Source: Thermoleophilaceae bacterium (GTDB lineage Bacteria > Actinomycetota > Thermoleophilia > Solirubrobacterales > JACPNS01). From it: a DNA stretch of 17,201 nucleotides. The notes beneath the pieces are model-generated. The model was given only the letters and a program-made list of their open reading frames with translations. It ran no database searches and had not been told where the DNA came from. The stretch spans positions 1-17,201 of the forward strand of contig JAEMRJ010000039.1 in assembly GCA_016463365.1 (NCBI GenBank), given 5' to 3'. The translations under genes and the position numbers were made by a program. The stretch's first letter is position 1. Each line of letters opens with the position of its first letter. Shown here in pieces: positions 1-6,595 of the stretch.

Positions 1-85
1 CCCGATCACGTCGTCAAACGTGCGCGGGCGGTGCCTTCTGTATAGAGACGCAGCGGGTGGCATCGCTCGGATCTTATGCGCCAAC

Positions 86-91
86 TAACCT
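86..91 (+). promoter_or_regulatory. possible -10 element of the first gene
   Basis: TAACCT lies nine bases before the ATG at 101. The same hexamer lies seven bases before an ATG at 3886. No Shine-Dalgarno sequence is visible before 101, so a transcript with almost no leader is plausible. There is no convincing -35 element. In the rest of positions 1-85 I see no gene I can support. Confidence 0.3.
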
Positions 92-100
92 CGCGCGAGC

Positions 101-1564
101 ATGACCGGCGACCGAATTCGCAAATTGCTGCCCCCGGTGCTGGTGATCATCGGCACGCCGCTGCTCCTGTGGCTGGTCTATGGGCCGCCGTACCTCAACT
201 ACGACGCCTCGTACTCGCTCGTCTGGGCGCAGGACATCGCGCAGGGTCGCACGCCGGACTATGTCGGCTTCATCGCGCCGACGCCGCACCCGCTCCAGAC
301 GCTGATCAGCTTCTTGGCGCTGCCGCTGGGTTCGGGCGCCGAGACCGCGCTCGCATGGGGCGTGATGCTCTGCTTCGGCGTGATCGTCTGGCTGGTCTAC
401 CTGCTGGGGCGCGATCTGCTGAATCCGTGGGTGGGGGCGCTTGCGGCAGTTGTTGTGCTGACGCGCCCAGCCTTCGACCGCAACGCGGTCGCGACCTACC
501 AGGACATCCCGTTCGTGATGTTCGTGGTCTGGGCGGTGCTGCTGGAGATTCGCCAACCGCGCCGCGGCTGGCCGGTTCTGGCGATGCTCTCGCTGGCGGG
601 ACTGCTGCGGCCCGAGGCGTGGGTGCTCGCCGGGCTGTACTGGCTGTATCTGTTTCCGGCGCGCAGCTGGAAGGAGCGCATCTGGCTTGCCGTGCTGACC
701 GCGTCGGGCCCGCTGCTCTGGGCGATCAGCGACTGGGCCGTGACCGGCGATCTGCTGCATTCGCTGCACGGCACGTCTGATCTGGCCGCGCTGCTGGGAA
801 GGCCGCGCCAGCCGGAGGAGGCGCCGCTCTGGACGCTGCGCTTCTTCGGCTTCACGCTGCGCGAACCACTGATCCTCGGCGTGCCGATCGGTTGCGCCTA
901 CCTGTGGTTCTGCGCGCGCCGGGAATTCAAGATTCTGCTCGGCATCGCAGCGATCATGACCGGCGTCTTCATGCTCACGACGATCGCGGGGCTGCCGCTG
1001 ATCGCCCGCTACGTGCTCACGCCGACGATTCTGCTGGCCGTCGTCTACGCCGCCGGCGTCTTCGGCTGGCGCTCGTTGCCGACCGACTTCCCGCGCCGCG
1101 AGATGTGGAAGTGGATAGGTGTCGCGTCACTGGCGCTGTCGATCGTCTGGATCCCCTGGCACATCAACGTCGTCAACGAGACGCGCCAGAAGGTCGAGAA
1201 CTACGAGACGATCTCGACCGCGCTGCGCGACTTTGCCGACGATCCGCGCGTGCAGAAGTACAACGCCGTCTGCGGTCGGATCTCGACGACCGATCACCGG
1301 CCGGTGCCTGCCTTCCGTTATGAGCTCGACGGCGCGCCCAACTCTGTGCAGTCGGACAATCCGCTCAGCGGTTATCCGCTGGCGGAACTGGCGCTCTATC
1401 CGGCCAATCGCGACATCGCCGACCGTTTCTACTCGAAGATCCCTGATCTCACCGCGCCCAAGGACGACGCGGGCGAGTCCTACGAGGTGGTCGCCAGCAA
1501 CTGGGCCTGGAAGCTTTACGCCTCGCCGAATTGCGTGGCCAAGGTCAGTGGCGCGACGCAGTAG
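101..1564 (+). CDS. polytopic membrane protein, GT-C / family-39-like glycosyltransferase
   Basis: 487 aa. An N-terminal membrane helix (about residues 11-28) is followed by an extracytoplasmic loop with the Asp of YDASYS (D35) and a PHPL segment (residues 62-65). This is the layout of the first loop in polyprenyl-phosphate-sugar-dependent GT-C enzymes, in which an acidic residue is catalytic. About nine or ten further hydrophobic segments follow to near residue 355, including the LLRPEAW element common in this fold. The last ~125 residues look soluble and extracytoplasmic and hold two Cys (in NAVCGR and PNCVAK) that could form a disulfide. The likely role is transfer of a sugar from a lipid carrier to an envelope acceptor; the substrate cannot be read from sequence. 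The gene ends 6 bp from the convergent propeller gene. The fold is fairly sure; the activity is an inference. Confidence 0.65.
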   Translation: MTGDRIRKLLPPVLVIIGTPLLLWLVYGPPYLNYDASYSLVWAQDIAQGRTPDYVGFIAPTPHPLQTLISFLALPLGSGAETALAWGVMLCFGVIVWLVYLLGRDLLNPWVGALAAVVVLTRPAFDRNAVATYQDIPFVMFVVWAVLLEIRQPRRGWPVLAMLSLAGLLRPEAWVLAGLYWLYLFPARSWKERIWLAVLTASGPLLWAISDWAVTGDLLHSLHGTSDLAALLGRPRQPEEAPLWTLRFFGFTLREPLILGVPIGCAYLWFCARREFKILLGIAAIMTGVFMLTTIAGLPLIARYVLTPTILLAVVYAAGVFGWRSLPTDFPRREMWKWIGVASLALSIVWIPWHINVVNETRQKVENYETISTALRDFADDPRVQKYNAVCGRISTTDHRPVPAFRYELDGAPNSVQSDNPLSGYPLAELALYPANRDIADRFYSKIPDLTAPKDDAGESYEVVASNWAWKLYASPNCVAKVSGATQ

Positions 1565-1570
1565 TGGCGC

Positions 1571-3310
1571 TCAGCTCACGCAGAAGCTGGCCGAGGTCGT
1601 CGACGGCGTTGCGTCGCTGTCGGGCGCAGTCGCTTTGAGTACCACGCGGTAGCGTCCGGCCACAATCGTCTTACCGCCGAACTTCCCGGTGAAGATGCGG
1701 CGGTTGCGGCTGCCGGTGGCGGGGTAGCTCGCCTTCTTGCCGAAGTTTTTGTACGTCGCCTTCTTCTTCTTTTTTGACGTCGATTTGCGGCAGCGACCCT
1801 TACTCGATGACTTCTGGAACTGATAGCTGACGCTCGCCGAGCGGTTGAGGAAGAACTCGATCTGGACGCGGCGCTGAACCTTGCCGTTGGTCTTGCTGCC
1901 CTCGAGCTGTTTACCGGTCGCGTGTTTGAGGGTCAATGGGCCGGGAGGTGCGACGCTGTTGCTTGTGACCGCCGCTGCCGAACCGTTGCATGCGATCGTC
2001 TGACCGGTCCCGATCTGAAGATTCGAGCAGTTCTCGTTGTCAATCACGCGGAGGCTGACATTGAAGTTGCCGATGCCTGCGTAGGTGTGAGTGCTCTGCG
2101 GCGACGAGGTGGTGGTGCTCTGGCCGTCACCGAAATCCCAGACGTAACTGACAACGGAGCCGTCGGGGTCAGCTGATGCGGCCGCGTTGAAGCTTGCGGT
2201 GTAGTCCTTCACGCTCGCGGTGAAGCTTGCGACGGGGCCCTGGTCGGGGACAATTGCCAAGCTTGCAACGGCACCGGAGTTGTCGCCGAAGGGCGACCCG
2301 GACAGCGGGCTGAGGCTGCCGTCCGCGCCGATCGAAAAGCCACTGATCGAGGAGCTTGTGTAGTCGGCCGTGTAGACGAAGCGGCTGTCGGGCGTGACGG
2401 CGAGATCGTTCGGGAGGGACTGGGTTGCCACCGGCGCGCCGGCCGGGGTGAGCGCACCGTCGCCTGCGATCGCGAAGCTTTGGATCGTGTCGGCGGCTGA
2501 GTTGATCACGAAGAGCCACTTGCCGTCGGCAGAGGCGGCGAGGGCTGCGGGCGCGTCGCCCGCGGCGAACGGCGACCCGGCGACTTCGGTCAGGGCGCCA
2601 GATGAGGTGTTGATCGCGTAGCTCGAAATGGTGTCATCGGACTGGTCGGCTACAAACAGAACGTTTCCGGCGACGTTGTACTCCACGTCGACGGGCGTGC
2701 CCGTCTTGGCGAGTGGAAATCCGCTCAGGGCGGCCAGGGCGCCTCCTGAACCGACTGAGAATCCGGCAAGCTGGTTGGTCGTGAATCCGGCGACGTACAT
2801 CAGAGAGTTCCTGGGGGAGACGGCCAGCGCGGTGTCTGCGCCCCCGGCGGTGTACGGCGAGCCGACGACTTCGGTCAGGCCGCCGGACGCGTCGAGCGTG
2901 AATGCGCTTGCTGACCCGTCCAGGTTGTTGGCCGTCCAGAGCGCGCCGCCACCAGGAGCTACGACAGTTTCATTGGGGCCGCCGCCGGTGCTCACCGGAA
3001 AGCCGGCGAGCGCCGTCAGGCCGCCGGCGGCGATCGAGAAGCCGTGGATCTGGTTGTCGTTGTACCCGGAGACGTAGATGCGCGATCCGTCGGGGCTGAT
3101 TCCCGGGACCGTGGGCGTGACTCCGCTCGGGGTGATCGCGCCCTGTTGCGTGAGGGCACCGGTCTCGAGGTCGATCGAGTACTGCGTCAGACCGGTTGCG
3201 CCGAGCTGCTGCGACGAGAACAGCGGGCGGGTCGCCGCGGTGGCTGAGGCAGCAGAGGCAAGGAGGCAGATGGACACCGCCAGGCATGCGCGAACGACTC
3301 GAGTCGACAT
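1571..3310 (-). CDS. secreted beta-propeller / PKD-domain protein
   Basis: 579 aa from the ATG at 3310. The N-terminus is a classic signal peptide (charged MSTRVVR, hydrophobic core, Ala-rich cleavage region near residue 26). Residues about 30-355 are a run of repeats of roughly 45 residues, with recurring GGLT, SPDG/SADG, YVAG and GFS elements, as in seven-bladed lactonase (YVTN) propellers. Residues about 358-440 are a PKD domain with the WDFGDG and HTYA signatures. The last ~120 residues form a Ser/Thr/Lys-rich beta domain with a Lys run and a GRYRVVLKA strand, ending in a Cys three residues from the C-terminus. It is probably exported and surface-associated, for binding or adhesion. The reading frame is open up to 3577, but that part covers the SRP RNA, so the longer start is rejected. 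An ATG at 3322 is also possible. No good ribosome binding site is seen. Confidence 0.75.
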   Translation of the reverse strand: MSTRVVRACLAVSICLLASAASATAATRPLFSSQQLGATGLTQYSIDLETGALTQQGAITPSGVTPTVPGISPDGSRIYVSGYNDNQIHGFSIAAGGLTALAGFPVSTGGGPNETVVAPGGGALWTANNLDGSASAFTLDASGGLTEVVGSPYTAGGADTALAVSPRNSLMYVAGFTTNQLAGFSVGSGGALAALSGFPLAKTGTPVDVEYNVAGNVLFVADQSDDTISSYAINTSSGALTEVAGSPFAAGDAPAALAASADGKWLFVINSAADTIQSFAIAGDGALTPAGAPVATQSLPNDLAVTPDSRFVYTADYTSSSISGFSIGADGSLSPLSGSPFGDNSGAVASLAIVPDQGPVASFTASVKDYTASFNAAASADPDGSVVSYVWDFGDGQSTTTSSPQSTHTYAGIGNFNVSLRVIDNENCSNLQIGTGQTIACNGSAAAVTSNSVAPPGPLTLKHATGKQLEGSKTNGKVQRRVQIEFFLNRSASVSYQFQKSSSKGRCRKSTSKKKKKATYKNFGKKASYPATGSRNRRIFTGKFGGKTIVAGRYRVVLKATAPDSDATPSTTSASFCVS

Positions 3311-3389
3311 GTTTCGAAGCATCTCAGAGGCATCGGCAGTGCCGCGAGCCGGGATGAGCGACGGCGCGGTACGTGACGCGCCTGATCTT

Positions 3390-3448
3390 CGCGGCCGCAA
3401 GCGACCAGTCCTTCGGTCCGCCAGCCGCCCGCTGCGCGGCCGCAAGCG
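3390..3448. repeat. 14-bp direct repeat around NotI-like palindromes
   Basis: CGCGGCCGCAAGCG occurs at 3390-3403 and again at 3435-3448, 45 bp apart, in the leader between the SRP RNA and the propeller gene. Each copy holds the 8-bp palindrome GCGGCCGC. The second copy forms part of the 3416-3451 hairpin. Confidence 0.6.
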
Positions 3449-3451
3449 GAC
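3416..3451 (-). terminator. possible terminator hairpin downstream of the SRP RNA
   Basis: GTCCGC and GCGGAC bracket an inner GCCGC/GCGGC pairing, which makes a strong GC-rich stem-loop just after the 3' end of the SRP RNA on the minus strand. No T-run follows, so it is either a U-less terminator or an attenuating structure in the leader of the propeller gene. Structure seen; function inferred. Confidence 0.35.
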
Positions 3452-3461
3452 ACCTGCTCGG

Positions 3462-3556
3462 GCCAGGCTTGCCCACGGCGCCCGAACGACATCACTTAAG
3501 GCTGCTTCCTTCCGGACCTGACCTGGTTCGCGAGCGTTCGCCGCGTGGGACCCGGC
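3462..3556 (-). ncRNA. ffs: bacterial small SRP RNA (4.5S type)
   Basis: The minus strand contains the universal SRP RNA apical core: CAGGTCAGGTCCGGAAGGA followed by AGCAGCC, as in bacterial 4.5S RNA. The flanks fold back as required: the 5' segments GCCGGG, CCCACG and CGAACG pair in order with the 3' segments CCTGGC, CGTGGG and CGTTCG, giving one long hairpin of about 95 nt. This RNA binds Ffh and targets ribosomes that are making membrane and secreted proteins. The ends are set from the outermost pairing and could be off by a few bases. It is unspliced and without an Alu domain, as expected for the small bacterial form. Confidence 0.95.
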
Positions 3557-3632
3557 AGTCAACACCGATGTCCGCATGCCGCCGCGCCTTCAGGCACGAC
3601 TCTTGAGACGGAGTCCGATGGTAACCGGCAGG

Positions 3633-3666
3633 CTGGCTCGGTGCAGCGCTCGCGTAGCTGAGCCAG
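3633..3666. repeat. inverted repeat / stem-loop 1 between SRP RNA and tRNA
   Basis: CTGGCTC (3633-3639) is complementary to GAGCCAG (3660-3666), with a further CAGC/GCTG pairing inside. No gene overlaps it. It stands seven bases from a second hairpin (3673-3705). Confidence 0.55.
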
Positions 3667-3672
3667 ATCTAA

Positions 3673-3705
3673 TCCACAGTCGATCCCGCTGGGATGGACT
3701 GTGGA
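3673..3705. repeat. inverted repeat / stem-loop 2 between SRP RNA and tRNA
   Basis: TCCACAGTC (3673-3681) pairs with GACTGTGGA (3697-3705) and ATCCC (3683-3687) with GGGAT (3691-3695), with one G/G mismatch and a 3-base loop. That is 14 pairs in 33 bases. No T-run follows on the plus strand and no gene converges on it, so an ordinary terminator is unlikely. It could be part of a small RNA, a bidirectional stop, or a protein-binding palindrome. Confidence 0.65.
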
Positions 3706-3716
3706 GGATTTCCCGC

Positions 3717-3743
3717 TTGTCTGAGAAGGGAGACCACTAGACT
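3717..3743 (+). promoter_or_regulatory. probable promoter of tRNA-Val
   Basis: TTGTCT (3717-3722), a 15-base spacer and TAGACT (3738-3743) lie 38 bases before the mature tRNA. TAGACT is also the hexamer before the gene at 7433. The spacer is shorter than ideal. Confidence 0.4.
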
Positions 3744-3781
3744 CCGACGCTCCGACGGATCGCGGCTCCGCGATCTGACTC

Positions 3782-3853
3782 GGGCGCGTAGCTCAGTGGG
3801 AGAGCGCTCGCCTCACACGCGAGAGGTCGCAGGTTCGAAACCCGCCGCGCCCA
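3782..3853 (+). tRNA. tRNA-Val, anticodon CAC
   Basis: 72-nt cloverleaf. The acceptor GGGCGCG pairs with CGCGCCC, followed by discriminator A. The D stem is GCTC/GAGC. The anticodon stem CTCGC/GCGAG encloses the loop CTCACAC, giving anticodon CAC (3814-3816), which reads GUG. A 5-nt variable loop is followed by the T loop TTCGAAA. The third pair of the T stem (GCAGG/CCCGC) is an A-C mismatch. The 3' CCA is not encoded, so it must be added enzymatically. Confidence 0.95.
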
Positions 3854-3872
3854 TCTGCCCCGACCCCACGAC

Positions 3873-3878
3873 TAACCT
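3873..3878 (+). promoter_or_regulatory. possible -10 element before the leader ORF / crotonase operon
   Basis: TAACCT stands exactly seven bases before the ATG at 3886, the spacing expected if transcription begins at that ATG. It begins 20 bases past the tRNA 3' end, so the operon may instead be read through from the tRNA promoter. Confidence 0.35.
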
Positions 3879-3885
3879 CCGCCGC

Positions 3886-3924
3886 ATGATCGGCCAAGTC
3901 ATCGCCAGCCGGGAGCCGTCGTGA
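3886..3924 (+). CDS. possible 12-residue leader peptide upstream of the crotonase gene
   Basis: ATG at 3886 opens a 12-codon frame (MIGQVIASREPS) whose TGA (3922-3924) overlaps the GTG start of the next gene as GTGA. A -10-like TAACCT lies seven bases before the ATG, so it could be a leaderless, translationally coupled leader peptide. The crotonase gene also has its own GGGAG ribosome-binding site inside this frame, so the leader may be accidental. It has no recognisable attenuator codons such as runs of one amino acid. Confidence 0.3.
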   Translation: MIGQVIASREPS

Positions 3925-4718
3925 GCGACAGCGTCCTGCTTGAGGTCCGTGATCACGTCGCATACGTGACGCTCAACCGCCCGGAGAAGCTCAACGGGCT
4001 GGATCTACCGATGCTCAAAGGCCTCGTTGACGCCTCGCGTTCGATCGCCGCCGATCGCGAGATCCGCGCGGCAATCGTTCAAGGGGCAGGCGCCGCGTTT
4101 TCGTCCGGACTGGACTTTGCCGCGGTCGGCAAGCAACCGGCCCGGGTCGCGCGCGCCTTCTTCAAATTCCCCGGGCAGACAACAAACCTCTTTCAGCGCG
4201 CTTGCTGGGAATGGCGCGAACTGCCCGTGCCGGTGATCGCTGTCACGCATGGGCGCTGTTACGGCGGGGCGATGCAGCTCGCGCTCGCAGCCGACTTCCG
4301 GATCACGACTCCGGACTGCGAGTTCTCGATCATGGAGGGGAAGTGGGGACTGATCCCCGACATGACCGGCTCGGTCACGTTGCGCGAGCTGGTCCCGATG
4401 GACGTCGCCAAACGGCTGACGATGACCGCGGAGTCGATTGACGGACTACGCGCCAAAGAGCTGGGCCTGGTGACCGAAGTGAGCGACCAGCCGTTACGTG
4501 ACGCCGAAACGTTGATCGCGCAGATCTCCACCCGCTCCCCCGATTCCGTCGCGGCAACCAAAGAGCTGCTCCACAAGACCTGGCATCGATCTCCGCGAGC
4601 GGCATTCTGGAGCGAGAGCCGCTTGCAGCTCCGGCTGCTGCGAGGCGCGAACCACAAGATCGCCCGCGCGGCCAACTTCTCCAAGTCCGACCCGCAGTTC
4701 CGTGCGCGCAAACATTGA
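3921..4718 (+). CDS. crotonase-family enoyl-CoA hydratase/isomerase
   Basis: 265 aa, GTG start preceded by GGGAG at 5-base spacing. The crotonase core is clear: GAGAAFSSGLD (residues 55-65) gives the first oxyanion-hole strand, GRCYGGAMQLALAADFRI (111-128) the second, and MEGKWGLIPDM (138-148) the region after the second catalytic acid. Compared with rat mitochondrial enoyl-CoA hydratase, the Glu144 position is Gln (Q119), while Glu164 is kept (E139). The Q form with the EGKWGLIPDM signature is a recognised subfamily, often labelled simply crotonase/enoyl-CoA hydratase, with reactions that are not well established; hydration by the standard two-Glu mechanism is doubtful. It is first in an operon with a hotdog protein (13-base gap) and an exporter, so a role in acyl-CoA turnover is likely. 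Confidence 0.85.
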   Translation: MSDSVLLEVRDHVAYVTLNRPEKLNGLDLPMLKGLVDASRSIAADREIRAAIVQGAGAAFSSGLDFAAVGKQPARVARAFFKFPGQTTNLFQRACWEWRELPVPVIAVTHGRCYGGAMQLALAADFRITTPDCEFSIMEGKWGLIPDMTGSVTLRELVPMDVAKRLTMTAESIDGLRAKELGLVTEVSDQPLRDAETLIAQISTRSPDSVAATKELLHKTWHRSPRAAFWSESRLQLRLLRGANHKIARAANFSKSDPQFRARKH

Positions 4719-4731
4719 TGAGGCAGCTGCG

Positions 4732-5208
4732 ATGAAGACCCAGACCCCTACCTACCGCGCGTGGCGCACGCTTCCGGACAACCGACTTGGTTCGACGATC
4801 TTTTCGCTCGCGATGTGCCTGCGAGTTCCCTACTTCGCCACGATCCTGCCGCACGTCGTGGCTCTTGAGCCCGGGCGGTGCGAGGTGACTGCCCCGAAGT
4901 GGTGGGGCGTGCACAACCACCTCGGCACTTTTCACGCGATCGCGGCGTGCAATCTCGCCGAAACCGCCATGGGAATGCTGGCCGAGGCGACGGTGCCGAC
5001 CACCCACAGATGGATTCCCAAGTCGATGCAGACGAAGTACCTCGCCAAGGCGACGACCGGCCTCCGGGCGACGGCCCAGCTCGCGGCGATTCCGGACTTC
5101 GACGCGATCGGCGACGGCGCAGAGCTCGTGGTGCCGGTGTCGATCTGTGACAAATCCGGCAACGAGGTCGTGCATGCCGACATCACCATCTGGGTGTCGC
5201 CGCGTTAG
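4732..5208 (+). CDS. DUF4442-type hotdog-fold protein, possible thioesterase
   Basis: 158 aa from the ATG at 4732, with GAGG eight bases upstream; the frame is open further upstream from 4702, but that overlaps the crotonase gene and lacks a good site. The sequence fits the DUF4442 / PaaI-like hotdog family: an N-terminal helix with NRLGSTIFSLAM, the strand RCEVTAPKWWGVHNHLGT (residues 49-66), the central hotdog helix FHAIAACNLAETAMGM (67-82), and later strands ending VHADITIWVS. Members are single-hotdog dimers that hydrolyse or bind acyl-CoA thioesters. The Asn-His (62-63) and Glu (77) in the helix region are candidates for the active site. The context with a crotonase fits cleavage of an acyl-CoA product. 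Substrate unknown. Confidence 0.75.
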   Translation: MKTQTPTYRAWRTLPDNRLGSTIFSLAMCLRVPYFATILPHVVALEPGRCEVTAPKWWGVHNHLGTFHAIAACNLAETAMGMLAEATVPTTHRWIPKSMQTKYLAKATTGLRATAQLAAIPDFDAIGDGAELVVPVSICDKSGNEVVHADITIWVSPR

Positions 5209-5209
5209 C

Positions 5210-6595
5210 GTGAACGTCAGGCGTACGCGTGCCCAGTGGGGCGCGTTGATCGCAGCTTCGCTGGGCACCGCGATGCTGCTTCTGGACGTGACGATCGTCT
5301 ACGTCGCACTTCCGTCGATCGCCGCAGACCTCGGCGCGAGCTTCGTGAGCGTCCAGTGGGTGATCGACGCCTACACCGTTGCAATGGCGGCGACGCTGCT
5401 CGCTGCCGGCGTGATCGCCGATCGCATCGGTCGCCGCCGGGTGTTCGCCGGGGGCGTGATCGTGTTCTCGACGGCATCGGCGCTCTGCGGCGTCGCGACT
5501 TCAGGGCTCTTCCTTGACATCGCCAGAGGCATCCAGGGCATCGGCGCTGCCGCGATCTTCGCCGCCTCGCTCGCCCTGCTTGCGGACGCCTTCCGCGGAG
5601 CGGACCGCGGGTTTGCGCTCGGCATCTGGGGCGCGATCACCGGGGTTGCGCTGGCGGTCGGTCCGTTGATCGGGGGGATCGTTGTGGAGGGGCTCGACTG
5701 GCGGTGGATCTTCCTCGTGAACGTTCCGATCGGCGCGCTGCTGCTGGGCATCACTTTCAGCTCAGTGACCGAATCACGCGCTGCGGACCCGGATCGCGTC
5801 GACATCCCGGGCGCGTTGCTGTTCGGACTCGTCTGCCTGCTCGCGGCAGTCGGGCTCACGCGGGGCAACGATGCGGGGTGGGACAGCCCGTGGATCCTCG
5901 CCGCGCTGATCGGTGCGCTTGCCGCGCTGGCTGCATTTGTGGCTGTCGAGCGCGCGACCACTTCGCCGATGCTGCCGCTCGAGCTGTTCCGCATACCGGC
6001 CTTCACCGGGACGGCGCTGGTCGCCTTCGCTCAGTCGATTGCGATCTATCCGCTGCTTTTCTTTCTGGCGATCTATCTGCAGGACGGGCTCGGATATTCG
6101 CCGGTCGGAGCCGGCCTGAGGCTGCTGCCGCTCACATTGCTGATCCTTCTGGTCGCACCGTTCGCCGGTCGACTGACAGGGCGCTACCCGCTCAGGGTCC
6201 CGCTGGTCACCGGCCTCGTCCTGCTGGGCGCCGCGCTGCTCGCGATGCGCGGACTCACGCCCGAGGACGACTGGACCGCGCTGCTTCCGGGGATGATTCT
6301 CGGCGGGCTCGGCATCGGGGCGATCAGCCCCTCGCTCGCAGCCGCGATGGTGGCGGTGCTTCCGGTCGAGCGCAGCGGGCTCTCATCAGGGATCAACAAC
6401 ACTTTCCGTCAACTCGGGATCGCGATGGGAGTCGCAGGGCTCGGCGCGCTGTTCGATTCGCGCGTGCGGGCCGCCAGCGGCGCGCTGCCCGGCATCGTCG
6501 ACGGTGTCAATGATGTTGCGACGACGGCAGCGATCACTGCGCTGGTCGCTGCGGCAATTTCATGGCCGCTGCTGCGCGGTCAGCGCTCGGGCTGA
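5210..6595 (+). CDS. MFS drug exporter of the DHA2 (14-helix, EmrB/QacA) type
   Basis: 461 aa from GTG at 5210, two bases after the preceding stop; longer frames starting at 5147 or 5174 would run into the upstream gene. It has about 14 hydrophobic segments. The DHA2 signatures are plain: LDVTIVYVALPSIAADLG (residues 25-42) in helix 1, motif A as GVIADRIGRRR (67-77) between helices 2 and 3, and the antiporter motif C as GAITGVALAVGPLIGG (141-156) in helix 5, followed by WRWIFLVNVPIG. It is a proton-coupled exporter of small, usually hydrophobic compounds in the cytoplasmic membrane. It may export a product of the two preceding genes, though this is only context. The last 62 bases overlap the 3' end of the convergent hydrolase gene. 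Confidence 0.9.
   Translation: MNVRRTRAQWGALIAASLGTAMLLLDVTIVYVALPSIAADLGASFVSVQWVIDAYTVAMAATLLAAGVIADRIGRRRVFAGGVIVFSTASALCGVATSGLFLDIARGIQGIGAAAIFAASLALLADAFRGADRGFALGIWGAITGVALAVGPLIGGIVVEGLDWRWIFLVNVPIGALLLGITFSSVTESRAADPDRVDIPGALLFGLVCLLAAVGLTRGNDAGWDSPWILAALIGALAALAAFVAVERATTSPMLPLELFRIPAFTGTALVAFAQSIAIYPLLFFLAIYLQDGLGYSPVGAGLRLLPLTLLILLVAPFAGRLTGRYPLRVPLVTGLVLLGAALLAMRGLTPEDDWTALLPGMILGGLGIGAISPSLAAAMVAVLPVERSGLSSGINNTFRQLGIAMGVAGLGALFDSRVRAASGALPGIVDGVNDVATTAAITALVAAAISWPLLRGQRSG

Noticed and set aside
3311..3577. N-terminal 89-codon extension of the propeller reading frame
   Set aside because: It covers the SRP RNA, is Arg-rich and without domain features, and a proper signal peptide begins at 3310.
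3670..3705. DnaA-box-like TAATCCACA and an inverted partner in hairpin 2
   Set aside because: One mismatch in the first box, at least two in the second, only two sites, no AT-rich stretch and no dnaA or dnaN nearby, so not an origin.
3694..3885. Open frame running through the tRNA-Val gene
   Set aside because: It translates a tRNA; only its last 12 codons (from ATG 3886) merit separate mention.
4375..5268. 297-codon open frame antisense to the crotonase and hotdog genes
   Set aside because: Spans the junction of two well-supported genes; His/Arg-rich translation without recognisable domains.
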